Below, piece by piece: positions 27,358 to 35,693 of a stretch of 64,000 nucleotides of DNA; the first letter of the stretch is position 1; the number at the start of each line of letters is the position of its first letter. Below the pieces are notes generated by a model. The model saw nothing but the letters and a program-made list of their open reading frames with translations, did not search any database and was not told where the DNA came from. A program made the translations under genes and the position numbers. The DNA comes from Spirosoma lacussanchae. Its GTDB lineage: Bacteria > Bacteroidota > Bacteroidia > Cytophagales > Spirosomataceae. The stretch is from positions 62,001 to 126,000 of the forward strand of contig NZ_SWJG01000004.1 in the NCBI RefSeq assembly GCF_005870035.1, given 5' to 3'.

Positions 27358-30300
27358 TTAAAAACCCAGTCGCAGGCCGGCTGTCCACATTTTGGCCGCC
27401 GGATAAGCCCCGATATCGACACCTTTTCGAAGATCGGAACCTGCCGTTGAGCTTACCTCCGGGTCGAACCCGGTATACCGCGTCACCGTCAGCAGGTTCT
27501 GGCCGCTCACGTAGACCCGAGCTGACCGTAACCACTTTACGCCCAGCGATCCCACCGGAAGATTGTAGCCCAGTTGAATGTTCCGCAGCCGGAAGTAGGA
27601 AGCGTCCTCGAAAAAACGGTCGGATACCAGCGGACTGACGCTGGATGCGCGGGGATATTTGGCGTTTACATTTCTGTTTTCGGTCGTCCAGCGGTCAGTG
27701 ATGTCGGCTACCTGGTTGTTGCCCCGGGCAAACACATCACTGAGGGTAAAATTGTTGGCATTGAAGACCATGGCCCCCTGCACACCCTGAAACAAAATAT
27801 TCAGGTCAAAGGGGCCGTAGGTGAGCTGCGAGGTGAGGCCGTAGATCAGGTCGGGGTTCGGCTTGCCCAGAATCGTCCGGTCGTCGGCCGTGATCCGGCC
27901 GTCCCCATTGAGGTCTTTGTACCGTTGCTCGCCCGCCCGGGCGTTAGGCATCAGACTGGTAGCGCCCTGGTCTTCTCCCCACAGGCCGTCGCGGACATAG
28001 CCAAAAAAGGCCGACACCGGCTGACCCTCGCGGATGATGTTGACCGGCAAATCGACGGGTGAAGTGATCAGCGGGGCAAAAAACTGCCCCCCACGAACGG
28101 CTACCGACTGTACCCGGTTCTGATTGGTCGACAGGTTCAGCCCGGCATTCCAGCGCAATTTTCTGCGGTTGAGGATTGTCCCATCTATCGAAACATCGAA
28201 TCCCTGGTTGCGGATAGAACCAGAATTGAGCAAAATGCTGCTAAATCCGGATGAAATCGCGACCGGTACCTGAGCCAGCAGATCGGTGGTGTTCTTGACG
28301 TAATAATCGAGGCTTAGATTAACCCGACTATTCAGGAAGCTAACATCAAGCCCGGCGTCATACTGTGTGGTGGTTTCCCACTTCAGGTCCGGGTTCGCCA
28401 TCGTCGTGACGGCAAAGCCTACCACAGGTGCCTGAGTAACGCCCTGAATGCTGGTGACGGTATTGAGCCGGTTTAACGACTGATAGTTTCCAATTTCCTG
28501 GTTCCCCGTTACGCCTATACTCGTGCGTAGCTTCAGATCAGAAATCCAGCTCACCGCCTTCATAAACGGTTCTTCGGACACCCGCCAGGCCAGCGCGGCT
28601 GACGGAAAAAACCCCCATTTATTACCGGATCCAAACCGGGAAGACCCATCGGTCCGGGCCGAAACGGTTAGCAGATACCGGTCCTTGAAGCCATAGTTGA
28701 CTCGGCCCAGCCACGACAACAGCGAGTTTTTGCTCCGGCCCGACCCGGGCAAACCCGGACTGTTGCCTGCCGACAGGTTATCCGTCCCAAACAGGTCGAC
28801 GGCAAAGTTCTGAGAGCTGGCCGACAGCGACGAGAATACGCTTTCCTGCCAGGTAAATCCGCCTGTGGCGTCGAGGCTGTGATTCGCTCCAATCTGTTTT
28901 TTATACGTCAGAATATTTTCATTGAGGTAGGTCGACCCCTCCCCCGTGAAAACACTGGCCTGGCCGGTCGATCCGGGGAGCTTCCGGGAAAAATAGCGGT
29001 CGGTACGGTCACTACTATAGTCGATTCCCAGTCGAACACTCAGCGCCAACTCAGGCGAAAAAGCATACGTCAGGTTCGTATTGGCCAGGATCCGGTTCGT
29101 AACCAGCTGGTTACTGAACTCCTGAGCCAATGCCAGCGGATTGGTACCGAACGGCTCCGTTGCCGGAATGGTGTTGACCCGGAAATAGCTGCCGTCTGCG
29201 TTGTACACCGGGGCCAGCGGTGCGCTGATCAACGCGTTATATACCACCCCATTACCGAAATTAATGCTGGTTCGGGCCTGCTGGTTGATGCTTCGCGATG
29301 CGGTGATGCTGGTCGACAGACTCAATTTACGGCTGATGGTATTATCCATGTTTACCCGCACGGAACCCCGTCTGAAGCCGGAGCCAATCACGATGCCCTG
29401 CTGATCGAACCAGTTGCCCGAGATGGCGTATCGACTGGTTTCTGACCCGCCCGAGAACGACAGGGCATAATTCTGGATCGGTGCCGCCTGGAATAGCTCT
29501 TCCTGCCAGTCGGTACTGACGGGCCAGCTGCTTTTATCGGGAAACGGAAGGGTGGTTTGCCCGAGGTTCCGGGCTTTTTCGTTAGCCAGATCCATGTATT
29601 GGGAACCGTTCAGCAACGGTAGTTTACGCCGAACGGTCTGTACACCATAATAGGCTTCGAAATCAACAGTACCGGGTCCGGCTTTGCCGCGTCGAGTCGT
29701 TATGATGACGACCCCGTTGGCGCCCCGAGCACCGAAGATGGCGGTTGCCGACGCATCCTTGAGGACTTCCATCGAAACAATATCGTTGGGGTTGATGGTT
29801 GCCAATGGGTTGGTCGGCTGCGACTGACCGTCGTTCGTCCCGATGCTATTATATACCGGAAAGCCGTCGATCACGTAGAGAGGTTCGTTACCACCAAGAA
29901 CTGAATTCCCTCCGCGTACCCGGATGCTGATAGCCCCACCCGGTGCCGAATTCGACTGGATCACCTGTACCCCGGCAACCCTTCCCTGCAGGCCTTGCTC
30001 GGCCGAGGTGATGGGCATCTCTTTAATAGCCTGTGCCGACACTGACGCAATGGAGCCGGTTACGTCCCGTCGTTTCTGCGTACCATAGCCGACTACTACC
30101 ACCTCGTTCAGCGACTTATCGTCGGCAGCCAGCGTCACGCTGATTTCGGTCCGATTTCCCAGGACCACTTCGGTATTCTGGTAGCCAATGAAACTAACGG
30201 TGAGCGTTGCCGTAGGGCTTGCGGTCAATGTAAAGCGGCCATTGGCATCCGTTGTGGTACCCGTAGCGGATCCTTTAATCACCACCGATGCTCCGGGCAA

Positions 30301-30420
30301 AGGCGAGTTATCAGTCCCTGAGAAGACAATACCGGTCACTTTTTGCTGACCAAACACCGGGTTCAGGATTGAAAAGCAAAGCGTGATTAACAGCGCTAAA
30401 TAGGCGTATAGGCGTTTCAT
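27358..30420 (-). CDS. SusC/RagA family TonB-linked outer membrane protein
   Basis: Glycan importer of 1020 residues. Signal peptide (about 1-25, ending VFGQ), CarboxypepD-regulatory-like domain (about 28-110), the conserved VVVVGYGTQKRRDVTGSI TonB/plug junction (about 112-130), plug (to about 240) with GGNEPLYVIDGFP, then a 22-strand barrel ending in LRLGF. The ATG at 30420 is chosen since the frame before it would bury the signal peptide. First gene of a nine-gene run; the divergent LacI gene and its operator lie just upstream, so it is probably repressed until substrate appears. Confidence 0.95.
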   Translation of the reverse strand: MKRLYAYLALLITLCFSILNPVFGQQKVTGIVFSGTDNSPLPGASVVIKGSATGTTTDANGRFTLTASPTATLTVSFIGYQNTEVVLGNRTEISVTLAADDKSLNEVVVVGYGTQKRRDVTGSIASVSAQAIKEMPITSAEQGLQGRVAGVQVIQSNSAPGGAISIRVRGGNSVLGGNEPLYVIDGFPVYNSIGTNDGQSQPTNPLATINPNDIVSMEVLKDASATAIFGARGANGVVIITTRRGKAGPGTVDFEAYYGVQTVRRKLPLLNGSQYMDLANEKARNLGQTTLPFPDKSSWPVSTDWQEELFQAAPIQNYALSFSGGSETSRYAISGNWFDQQGIVIGSGFRRGSVRVNMDNTISRKLSLSTSITASRSINQQARTSINFGNGVVYNALISAPLAPVYNADGSYFRVNTIPATEPFGTNPLALAQEFSNQLVTNRILANTNLTYAFSPELALSVRLGIDYSSDRTDRYFSRKLPGSTGQASVFTGEGSTYLNENILTYKKQIGANHSLDATGGFTWQESVFSSLSASSQNFAVDLFGTDNLSAGNSPGLPGSGRSKNSLLSWLGRVNYGFKDRYLLTVSARTDGSSRFGSGNKWGFFPSAALAWRVSEEPFMKAVSWISDLKLRTSIGVTGNQEIGNYQSLNRLNTVTSIQGVTQAPVVGFAVTTMANPDLKWETTTQYDAGLDVSFLNSRVNLSLDYYVKNTTDLLAQVPVAISSGFSSILLNSGSIRNQGFDVSIDGTILNRRKLRWNAGLNLSTNQNRVQSVAVRGGQFFAPLITSPVDLPVNIIREGQPVSAFFGYVRDGLWGEDQGATSLMPNARAGEQRYKDLNGDGRITADDRTILGKPNPDLIYGLTSQLTYGPFDLNILFQGVQGAMVFNANNFTLSDVFARGNNQVADITDRWTTENRNVNAKYPRASSVSPLVSDRFFEDASYFRLRNIQLGYNLPVGSLGVKWLRSARVYVSGQNLLTVTRYTGFDPEVSSTAGSDLRKGVDIGAYPAAKMWTAGLRLGF

Positions 30421-30492
30421 CTGTAATTGGCCTTGGTTAAGGGTTAGTAGTAAATTTGGCACAATTATAATAGCACATTTTCAATATACAAC

Positions 30493-30530
30493 TGCACAAT
30501 TTTATGCAAACGTTTGCGGGAACGTGTGCA
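30493..30530. promoter_or_regulatory. LacI-family operator (nested palindrome)
   Basis: GCAAACGTTTGC (30506-30517) is a perfect 12-bp palindrome of the LacI/GalR/PurR consensus type with the central CG. Outer arms TGCACA (30493-30498) and TGTGCA (30525-30530) are symmetric about exactly the same centre. It lies 60 bp before the lacI start and 73-110 bp before susC, in the divergent region, so one bound repressor could control both. Confidence 0.85.
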
Positions 30531-30546
30531 TAAAAAATTATTTTTG
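30513..30546 (+). promoter_or_regulatory. Predicted lacI promoter, Bacteroidota type
   Basis: A -7 element TATTTTTG (30539-30546) matches TAnnTTTG exactly. A TTTG at 30513-30516, inside the operator, is 22 bp upstream, close to the usual 19-21-bp spacing for the -33 element. Overlap of the operator with the -33 element predicts autorepression. The transcript would start near 30553. Confidence 0.55.
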
Positions 30547-30589
30547 TGGCGTTTATTTTCGCTATCTATTTCCCTCCTGTTCCATAGCT

Positions 30590-31708
30590 ATGCCCCGTCT
30601 AGACCGCAGTCGCCGTACCAATGTTACCATTGTTGATATTGCTGAAAAGCTTCAGATTTCCTCGTCGACGGTATCCCGGGCGTTGCGTAATCATCCGGAT
30701 ATTCGACCTGAGACCGTTGAGGCCGTCAAGAATATGGCCAAGAAGCTGAACTACCAGCCCAACACCCAGGCCCAAAGCCTGCGCGAACGCCGGACACGGC
30801 TCTTGGGCGTACTGGTTCCGGAGATTCAGCAATTCTTTTACAGTTCGGTCCTCAATGGCATCGAAGAGGTTGCCTTCCGAAAAGGGTATCAGGTTGTAGT
30901 ATGTAAATCAGGCGAAACCTACGAGCGCGAAATGCTTCAGGCCTCAGCCATGGGAAATCAGGTAGATGGGATGATTGTGTGTCTATCGCAGCAAACCCGT
31001 AAAACTGAGCACTTCAGGCAGTTAAAGCAACAGGGCATGCCGCTGGTGTTTTTTGACCGGGCGCCTGAACGCTTTACTGCCCATAAAGTAGTATTCGATA
31101 ATGAAGCCCATACGTTTCTGTTAACTGAACATCTGCTCAAATCAGGTTTTAACCGAATTGCCCTGTTAACCGGCCCGCCCCACCTGATTAGTTGCCAGGA
31201 GCAGATTCGGGGGTACGAAAAAGCCCTTGACCGCTACCGAAAAGGTGACGATACAGCGCGGGTACAGACAGTAGGGTTTGGCTACCAGGATGGCTGTGTG
31301 GGGTTTCAGAAGTTGATGAAGCAGCCAGCCCCGCCAGATGCTATCCTAGCAGGCAGCGACCAATTGGCCTTCGCCACTTTATTGGAAGCGCGCAGCATTA
31401 AACTGAACATTCCCAGTCAGTTAGGACTCGCCGTTTGTGGGGGCGATCCGTTTCATGCCCGATTCGAAAACGCGGTGACAAGCCTGACGGCGAAAGGGTT
31501 CGAGATGGGCAGCCGGGCCGCATACCTCTGCATTCAGGACATTGAAAATACCGACAAAGCGACTAAGGCCCGAACCGAACGAATCACTTCCGACATTGTG
31601 ATCCGGCATTCCAGTGTTCGTCCGCAGGGCGGTGAGTACGCGACTGGTGACTACAGCCGGCACATATCCACTCATGAGCCAGGTGCCGACGAGGTACACA
31701 TTTATTAA
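30590..31708 (+). CDS. LacI family transcriptional regulator
   Basis: Repressor of 372 residues: N-terminal helix-turn-helix (VTIVDIAEKLQISSSTVSRALRN, with hinge LNYQPNTQAQSL) and a periplasmic-binding-protein-like effector domain (about 65-350). The ATG at 30590 gives the normal family length; the frame opening at 30524 adds a hydrophobic stretch that does not belong. It is divergent from the susC-led sugar operon and is its natural regulator. The effector is probably a sugar or sugar acid of that pathway. Confidence 0.93.
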   Translation: MPRLDRSRRTNVTIVDIAEKLQISSSTVSRALRNHPDIRPETVEAVKNMAKKLNYQPNTQAQSLRERRTRLLGVLVPEIQQFFYSSVLNGIEEVAFRKGYQVVVCKSGETYEREMLQASAMGNQVDGMIVCLSQQTRKTEHFRQLKQQGMPLVFFDRAPERFTAHKVVFDNEAHTFLLTEHLLKSGFNRIALLTGPPHLISCQEQIRGYEKALDRYRKGDDTARVQTVGFGYQDGCVGFQKLMKQPAPPDAILAGSDQLAFATLLEARSIKLNIPSQLGLAVCGGDPFHARFENAVTSLTAKGFEMGSRAAYLCIQDIENTDKATKARTERITSDIVIRHSSVRPQGGEYATGDYSRHISTHEPGADEVHIY

Positions 31709-31865
31709 ATAATCAACGAAAGGCGGGCAGGAATCTGCAAGTAGAGTCACTCACAAGACGTCGCTGATTTACTCATTCAGGCATAGTCGCCCGATCTGGC
31801 AGGGTGAAAACGGCCCGGTTTAAACTCATCAGTTTATCAAAAAATACCGTTAATATGGCCTCGCA

Positions 31866-31891
31866 GGAGTAGGCACCATGCTCCCTTTTTT
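31866..31891 (+). terminator. Possible rho-independent terminator after lacI
   Basis: GGAGTA (31866-31871) pairs with TGCTCC (31879-31884, one G-U pair) over a 7-nt loop and is followed by C and six T (31886-31891). It lies about 160 bp after the lacI stop codon. The stem is short. Confidence 0.5.
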
Positions 31892-32071
31892 GAGCCCATC
31901 GGTATTTTGGCTTCAACCATGTAGTAACATTTGATACTGATGAATAGTGGAATCGACAAGCATGTGTACCTAATTAAGTTTTACGCAACCGCGCCTTTTA
32001 GTTAGCGAGGCCAGTTGGCAGATCGAATTAGAAAAGGACGGGATAACTGAAGGCCCGGCTATAAGGGCCTA

Positions 32072-32124
32072 AAAACAAAAGCCCGGCTGCAAGGGCGACC
32101 GGGCGTTGTGATATTCTCAATATA
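32072..32124 (+). repeat. Hairpin element, copy 1
   Basis: Starts AAAACAAAAGCCCGG and ends TCTCAATATA, with a GCCCGG (32081-32086) / CCGGGC (32099-32104) stem. It aligns along its full length with the element at 32513-32566 with about a dozen differences. Function unknown. Confidence 0.65.
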
Positions 32125-32512
32125 CTTTATTCTACCAATACATTAACAAAAACCGTGCCTATGTTCAGCATTCATGTCGCTGAATTATTTTACCTATTTA
32201 TTAAACGGAAATTTTTATATAAAACTCTAATTATCAATTAATTAACTATCAATAATTAACCTATAGACCTTATTACTAATTTAACCTTTGCAACACTGGC
32301 ACGAAACCTGTTAGGCCGAAAAATGGCCTAGACCCTGAGCTCTCAGCTGTAAATCAGCACATTACTGACTTATTAGTTACTATGTCCACTTATTTTCATG
32401 AGCCGCCCCAGTCCAAATCTTTAACCTGAGTCGGGTCATTCATCAGCGGAATCACCGAAATACGCACCCGTTATGAGCCGACAATTTACACTCGTTTCCG
32501 TACGCATTGAGC

Positions 32513-32566
32513 AAAACAAACGCCCGGTTGCAGGGCTACCGGGCTTTGTAAACTCCTCTCAATATA
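32513..32566 (+). repeat. Hairpin element, copy 2
   Basis: Second copy, starting AAAACAAACGCCCGG and ending TCTCAATATA. The stem is GCCCGG (32522-32527) / CCGGGC (32539-32544), followed by TTTG. The loop differs from copy 1 by substitutions and one deletion while the stem is kept, which suggests a conserved structure. Confidence 0.65.
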
Positions 32567-32810
32567 TTGTCTTGTGAGCCAGTTCTGTACAGCCTGACTA
32601 GCTATTTTTATATCACCTTGCAAACCAACATTTGTTCCTATAAAAACAATCAAACCTATCAAATGTTACCCAAAGTTGATTAACCGTAATTAGATTTTCA
32701 AAAATATAAATTATTCGGTAACCAATTTTCCTGACAAGGAAAGGCTTTATAGCGACATCCTTCCCCGATCGGTATGCTAACAAATTGACTTTTAACATCC
32801 AGAAGGCTTC

Positions 32811-33467
32811 TCAGCGGGTAGAAAGGTCTCTGCTGGCCAGGTGCTCGTCGATCTGCCGGGTTATTTCGGCAAAGTCCGCCGGACGCTCCGCATAGTCGAG
32901 GGTGTTAACATCCAGAATGAGCAAATCGCCCTGGTCATACTTGTCGACGAACTGGTCGTACAGCTGGTTGAGGCTGAGCAGGTATTCATCGCTAATTCGC
33001 TGCTCGAACGACCGGCCCCGCTTCTGGATCTGTTCGCGGAGTTTGGGCAGATCGGCCCGCAGGTAAATCATCAGATCGGGCGGCTGCACCAGACTCATCA
33101 TGTTATCGAACAGGTTCAGATAGGTCTGGTAATCGCGCTCGGCCATTCGATCACTCTGGTAGAGGTTGCGGGCAAAGATGGCGGCATCTTCGTAGATCGT
33201 ACGGTCCTGAACCACGGTATGCACCTGATGGGGATTGTCGCGATTGGCCTCCCGAATGGCCATAATTGTTTTGACCTGGGCGAACCGACTGTTCAGAAAA
33301 TAGATTTGTAAGTTGAAGGCCCAGCGCGGCATGTCGGCGTAAAAATCAGCCAGATACGGATTACCTTCCACGGCCTCGTAGAGTACCTCCCAACCGTATC
33401 GGGCCGCCAGCATTTCGGCCAGGGTTGTCTTTCCGGCGCCTATATTTCCTGTAATGGCAATGTGCAT
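32811..33467 (-). CDS. Deoxynucleoside kinase
   Basis: Cytoplasmic deoxyadenosine/deoxyguanosine kinase-type enzyme of 218 residues for purine deoxynucleoside salvage. P-loop GNIGAGKTT is at residues 7-15. The substrate-site segments EAVEGNPYLADFY (about 32-44) and QDRTIYEDAAIF (about 88-99) follow the dNK pattern, and the Arg-rich lid KRGRSFEQRI is near residue 155. Divergent from trhO, alone on its strand. Confidence 0.92.
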   Translation of the reverse strand: MHIAITGNIGAGKTTLAEMLAARYGWEVLYEAVEGNPYLADFYADMPRWAFNLQIYFLNSRFAQVKTIMAIREANRDNPHQVHTVVQDRTIYEDAAIFARNLYQSDRMAERDYQTYLNLFDNMMSLVQPPDLMIYLRADLPKLREQIQKRGRSFEQRISDEYLLSLNQLYDQFVDKYDQGDLLILDVNTLDYAERPADFAEITRQIDEHLASRDLSTR

Positions 33468-33550
33468 TCGGGTCAGGCGCGCCCCGTGATTAGGTGAGTC
33501 GATCGGGCCGCCTATCAGCTAACCGCTGCTAACTATCGAGTGTTTTACGT

Positions 33551-33558
33551 TAATTTTG
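33551..33558 (+). promoter_or_regulatory. -7 promoter element of trhO, near start codon
   Basis: TAATTTTG matches the Bacteroidota -7 consensus TAnnTTTG exactly and ends 4 bp before the ATG at 33563. No clear TTG -33 element is seen at the usual spacing. If used, the transcript would start at or within a few bases of the start codon (leaderless). Confidence 0.4.
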
Positions 33559-33562
33559 TTGT

Positions 33563-34567
33563 ATGAAACCGTACCGCGTCTTACTCTACTATATTTATTC
33601 ACCCATCGAGAACCCCGATCAGTACCGCGACGAGCATCATCGGCTGTGCCTGCGGCTGAACTTGCTGGGCCGGGTAATTGTAGCCCCCGAAGGACTCAAC
33701 GGCACCGTTTCGGGCCTGACCGCCGATTGTGAAGCGTACATGGCCGCGCTCCACGCCGACCCGCGCTTTGCCGCTATCGAGTTCAAGGTCGACGAGGCCG
33801 ACGAGCATACTTTTCAGAAACTACACGTTCGGGTAAAGCCGGAAATTGTGCACTCCGACCTGCCCGTCGATCCGCGCCGGCAAACGGGTATCCACCTGGA
33901 ACCCGAGGAGTTTCAGCAGCTCAAAAACGATCCGGATGTGGTTCTGGTCGATATGCGATCGAACTACGAACATGCCGTTGGCCGGTTCAAGGGAGCGGTC
34001 ACCTTCGACATGGAGAACCTGCGCGAATTGCCCCAACACGTCCACGAGATCGAACATCTCAAAGACAAAAAAATCATCACGTATTGCACCGGGGGCATCA
34101 AGTGCGAAAAAGCCAGCGCCTATCTGCTGTCGCAGGGATTTCAGAACGTGTACCAGCTCCACGGTGGCATTATCAAATATGGTATGGAAGCCGGGGGCAC
34201 TGACTTTGACGGCCAGTGCTACGTGTTCGACAACCGGGTCACGGTCGACGTCAATCACGTGAATCCAACCACGGTGTCGGTCTGTTACCGCTGCGGCACC
34301 CCCACCAGCCGCATGATCAACTGCGCCAGCCCGGCCTGCAACAACCACGTTACCCTCTGCGAATCCTGTGGCGATGCGCATGGCGGCACCTGCACTGATG
34401 CCTGCAAAACCGATCCGGACCTGCGCCCCTACGATGGCACCGGCTATTACGGTAAGCAATCCGTAGGCTATACGCCGGTGCAGGGCTATATCAGCCGTCG
34501 CGGCCAGAAAATTGACCTAAGCGCACCACGACTGGCCCCTGTCAGCACGGATACGCCGTCGGCCTAG
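33563..34567 (+). CDS. trhO: tRNA uridine(34) hydroxylase TrhO (YceA)
   Basis: Rhodanese-domain enzyme of 334 residues that hydroxylates U34 of tRNA to 5-hydroxyuridine using oxygen. N-terminal UPF0176 domain (1-95, with PEGLNGTVSG), rhodanese domain (about 110-215) with the active-site loop CTGGIKCE (Cys175, Cys181), and a C-terminal Cys-rich, probably zinc-binding segment (CYRCGTP, CASPAC, CESCGDAHGGTC). The length and all three parts agree with the long TrhO form. Confidence 0.94.
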   Translation: MKPYRVLLYYIYSPIENPDQYRDEHHRLCLRLNLLGRVIVAPEGLNGTVSGLTADCEAYMAALHADPRFAAIEFKVDEADEHTFQKLHVRVKPEIVHSDLPVDPRRQTGIHLEPEEFQQLKNDPDVVLVDMRSNYEHAVGRFKGAVTFDMENLRELPQHVHEIEHLKDKKIITYCTGGIKCEKASAYLLSQGFQNVYQLHGGIIKYGMEAGGTDFDGQCYVFDNRVTVDVNHVNPTTVSVCYRCGTPTSRMINCASPACNNHVTLCESCGDAHGGTCTDACKTDPDLRPYDGTGYYGKQSVGYTPVQGYISRRGQKIDLSAPRLAPVSTDTPSA

Positions 34568-34579
34568 TCACCAGTTAAA

Positions 34580-35674
34580 CTAGGGTAAGGCGTTCTGCAA
34601 AAACCGAAGCGCATTACCATAAAAAATTGCGTCGATGGCGTCGGCTGGGTAGCCCCGGGCAGCCAGCCGGTCGCCAAGTTGTTGCAGATCGGCAATAGTA
34701 TCGAGATCTGTGGGCGACTGCTCCCGACCGAACGCTCCGTCGAGGTCGGACCCGATAGCACAGTGCAGCGCGTTGCCAGCCAGCTGGCAGATATGATCAT
34801 AGTGATCAACGATCGTCTCGATGGTTATACCAAAGTCGGCCGGGTTACTCTGACGCTGGGTCAGCCCGGGCTTCATCATCCAGGCATCGAAACACCCGCC
34901 AATAACCGCCCCGCGCTCAACGAGCTGGCGGATCTGACGGTCGGTGAGTTGCCGCTGGTGCGGTACCAGGGCCCGGCAGTTGTGGTGACTGGCCCAAATC
35001 GGCCCACTGTAGAGCGACAACGCTTCCTCAAACCCCTCGTCGGTCAGATGGGTTACGTCGAGAATCATCTTTAGCCGATCCATTTCCCGCAGCAGCTCCC
35101 GGCCGCGGGCTGTCAGCGGACCGCTCAGCCCTGTACCGGGGGCATAGCGTCCATCACGGTAATGGGCTGGCCCTATCGCCCGCAGGCCATAAGCATAAGC
35201 CCGTTCAACGTAGGAGACGTCGATCAGCGAATCGGCCCCTTCCAGACTCAGCACGAAACCGACAGGCTTTTGATCAGCGGGTTCGCTCTGGTCCTGCCAG
35301 CGGGCAAGGTGCGCATTGAGGGCAGCCCGGTTGGCAATCAGTACCATCTGCTGTTCGTCTTCCATCGCCTGATACCAGGCCCGCTGCGCCTGCGTCATGG
35401 CCCAGGCCTGGGCGGGCGAGTTCCAGCCCGAGCCCGGCATCACAGCCCCCGAACCACCCGCATCGGTGGGGTTGACCCGGGCAATCTGCGTAGCAACGAC
35501 CAGACCTATATGTCCCCGGCGGAGGTCAGGCAAGGACACCACGTTTTTACCCCGATCAATCTTGTCGGTCATGCCCTGCTCCGAAGCCCGAATGGCGGTT
35601 ACCGGCTGGCGGTAGTCGCGGTTCCATTCGATGGCATTCATGGCCAGATCCAGATGGGTATCGATAATGAACAT
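34580..35674 (-). CDS. Membrane dipeptidase (peptidase M19)
   Basis: Zinc dipeptidase of 364 residues (renal dipeptidase family), which accepts dipeptides including those with a C-terminal D-residue. Metal ligands: IDTHLDL with His7 and Asp9, Glu in LSLEGADS, His in LDVTHL and SHHNCR. SDLDGAFGREQ near the C-terminus completes the site. No signal peptide is seen, so it is cytoplasmic here. Last gene of the operon with RidA and the D-amino-acid PLP enzyme (19-bp gap), pointing to dipeptide or D-amino acid salvage. Confidence 0.92.
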   Translation of the reverse strand: MFIIDTHLDLAMNAIEWNRDYRQPVTAIRASEQGMTDKIDRGKNVVSLPDLRRGHIGLVVATQIARVNPTDAGGSGAVMPGSGWNSPAQAWAMTQAQRAWYQAMEDEQQMVLIANRAALNAHLARWQDQSEPADQKPVGFVLSLEGADSLIDVSYVERAYAYGLRAIGPAHYRDGRYAPGTGLSGPLTARGRELLREMDRLKMILDVTHLTDEGFEEALSLYSGPIWASHHNCRALVPHQRQLTDRQIRQLVERGAVIGGCFDAWMMKPGLTQRQSNPADFGITIETIVDHYDHICQLAGNALHCAIGSDLDGAFGREQSPTDLDTIADLQQLGDRLAARGYPADAIDAIFYGNALRFLQNALP

Positions 35675-35693
35675 AAATGGCTGAAATGACGGG

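Larger units (their letters stand above)
31709..32810. other. 1.1-kb gene-free, AT-rich region
   Basis: No credible coding frame. The first 180 bp carry a lacI-side terminator (31866-31891) and a 9-bp inverted repeat AAAATACCG/CGGTATTTT (31841-31849, 31900-31908). Further on lie a hairpin AGGCCC/GGGCCT (32051-32070), two related hairpin elements (32072-32124 and 32513-32566), and long AT-rich tracts (about 32200-32300 and 32600-32760). The base composition is clearly lower in GC than the neighbouring genes. Confidence 0.6.

Noticed and set aside
31930..32000. Words resembling transposase fragments (an IS110-like start GIDKHVYLIK and, in another frame, a DDE-like VESTS)
   Set aside because: Each is under 25 residues, with stop codons close by, no flanking repeats and no second motif. 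Chance is the simpler explanation.
32613..32798. 61-codon minus-strand frame after the deoxynucleoside kinase gene
   Set aside because: AT-rich composition, no family likeness and no signal peptide. It looks like a chance frame in gene-free DNA.
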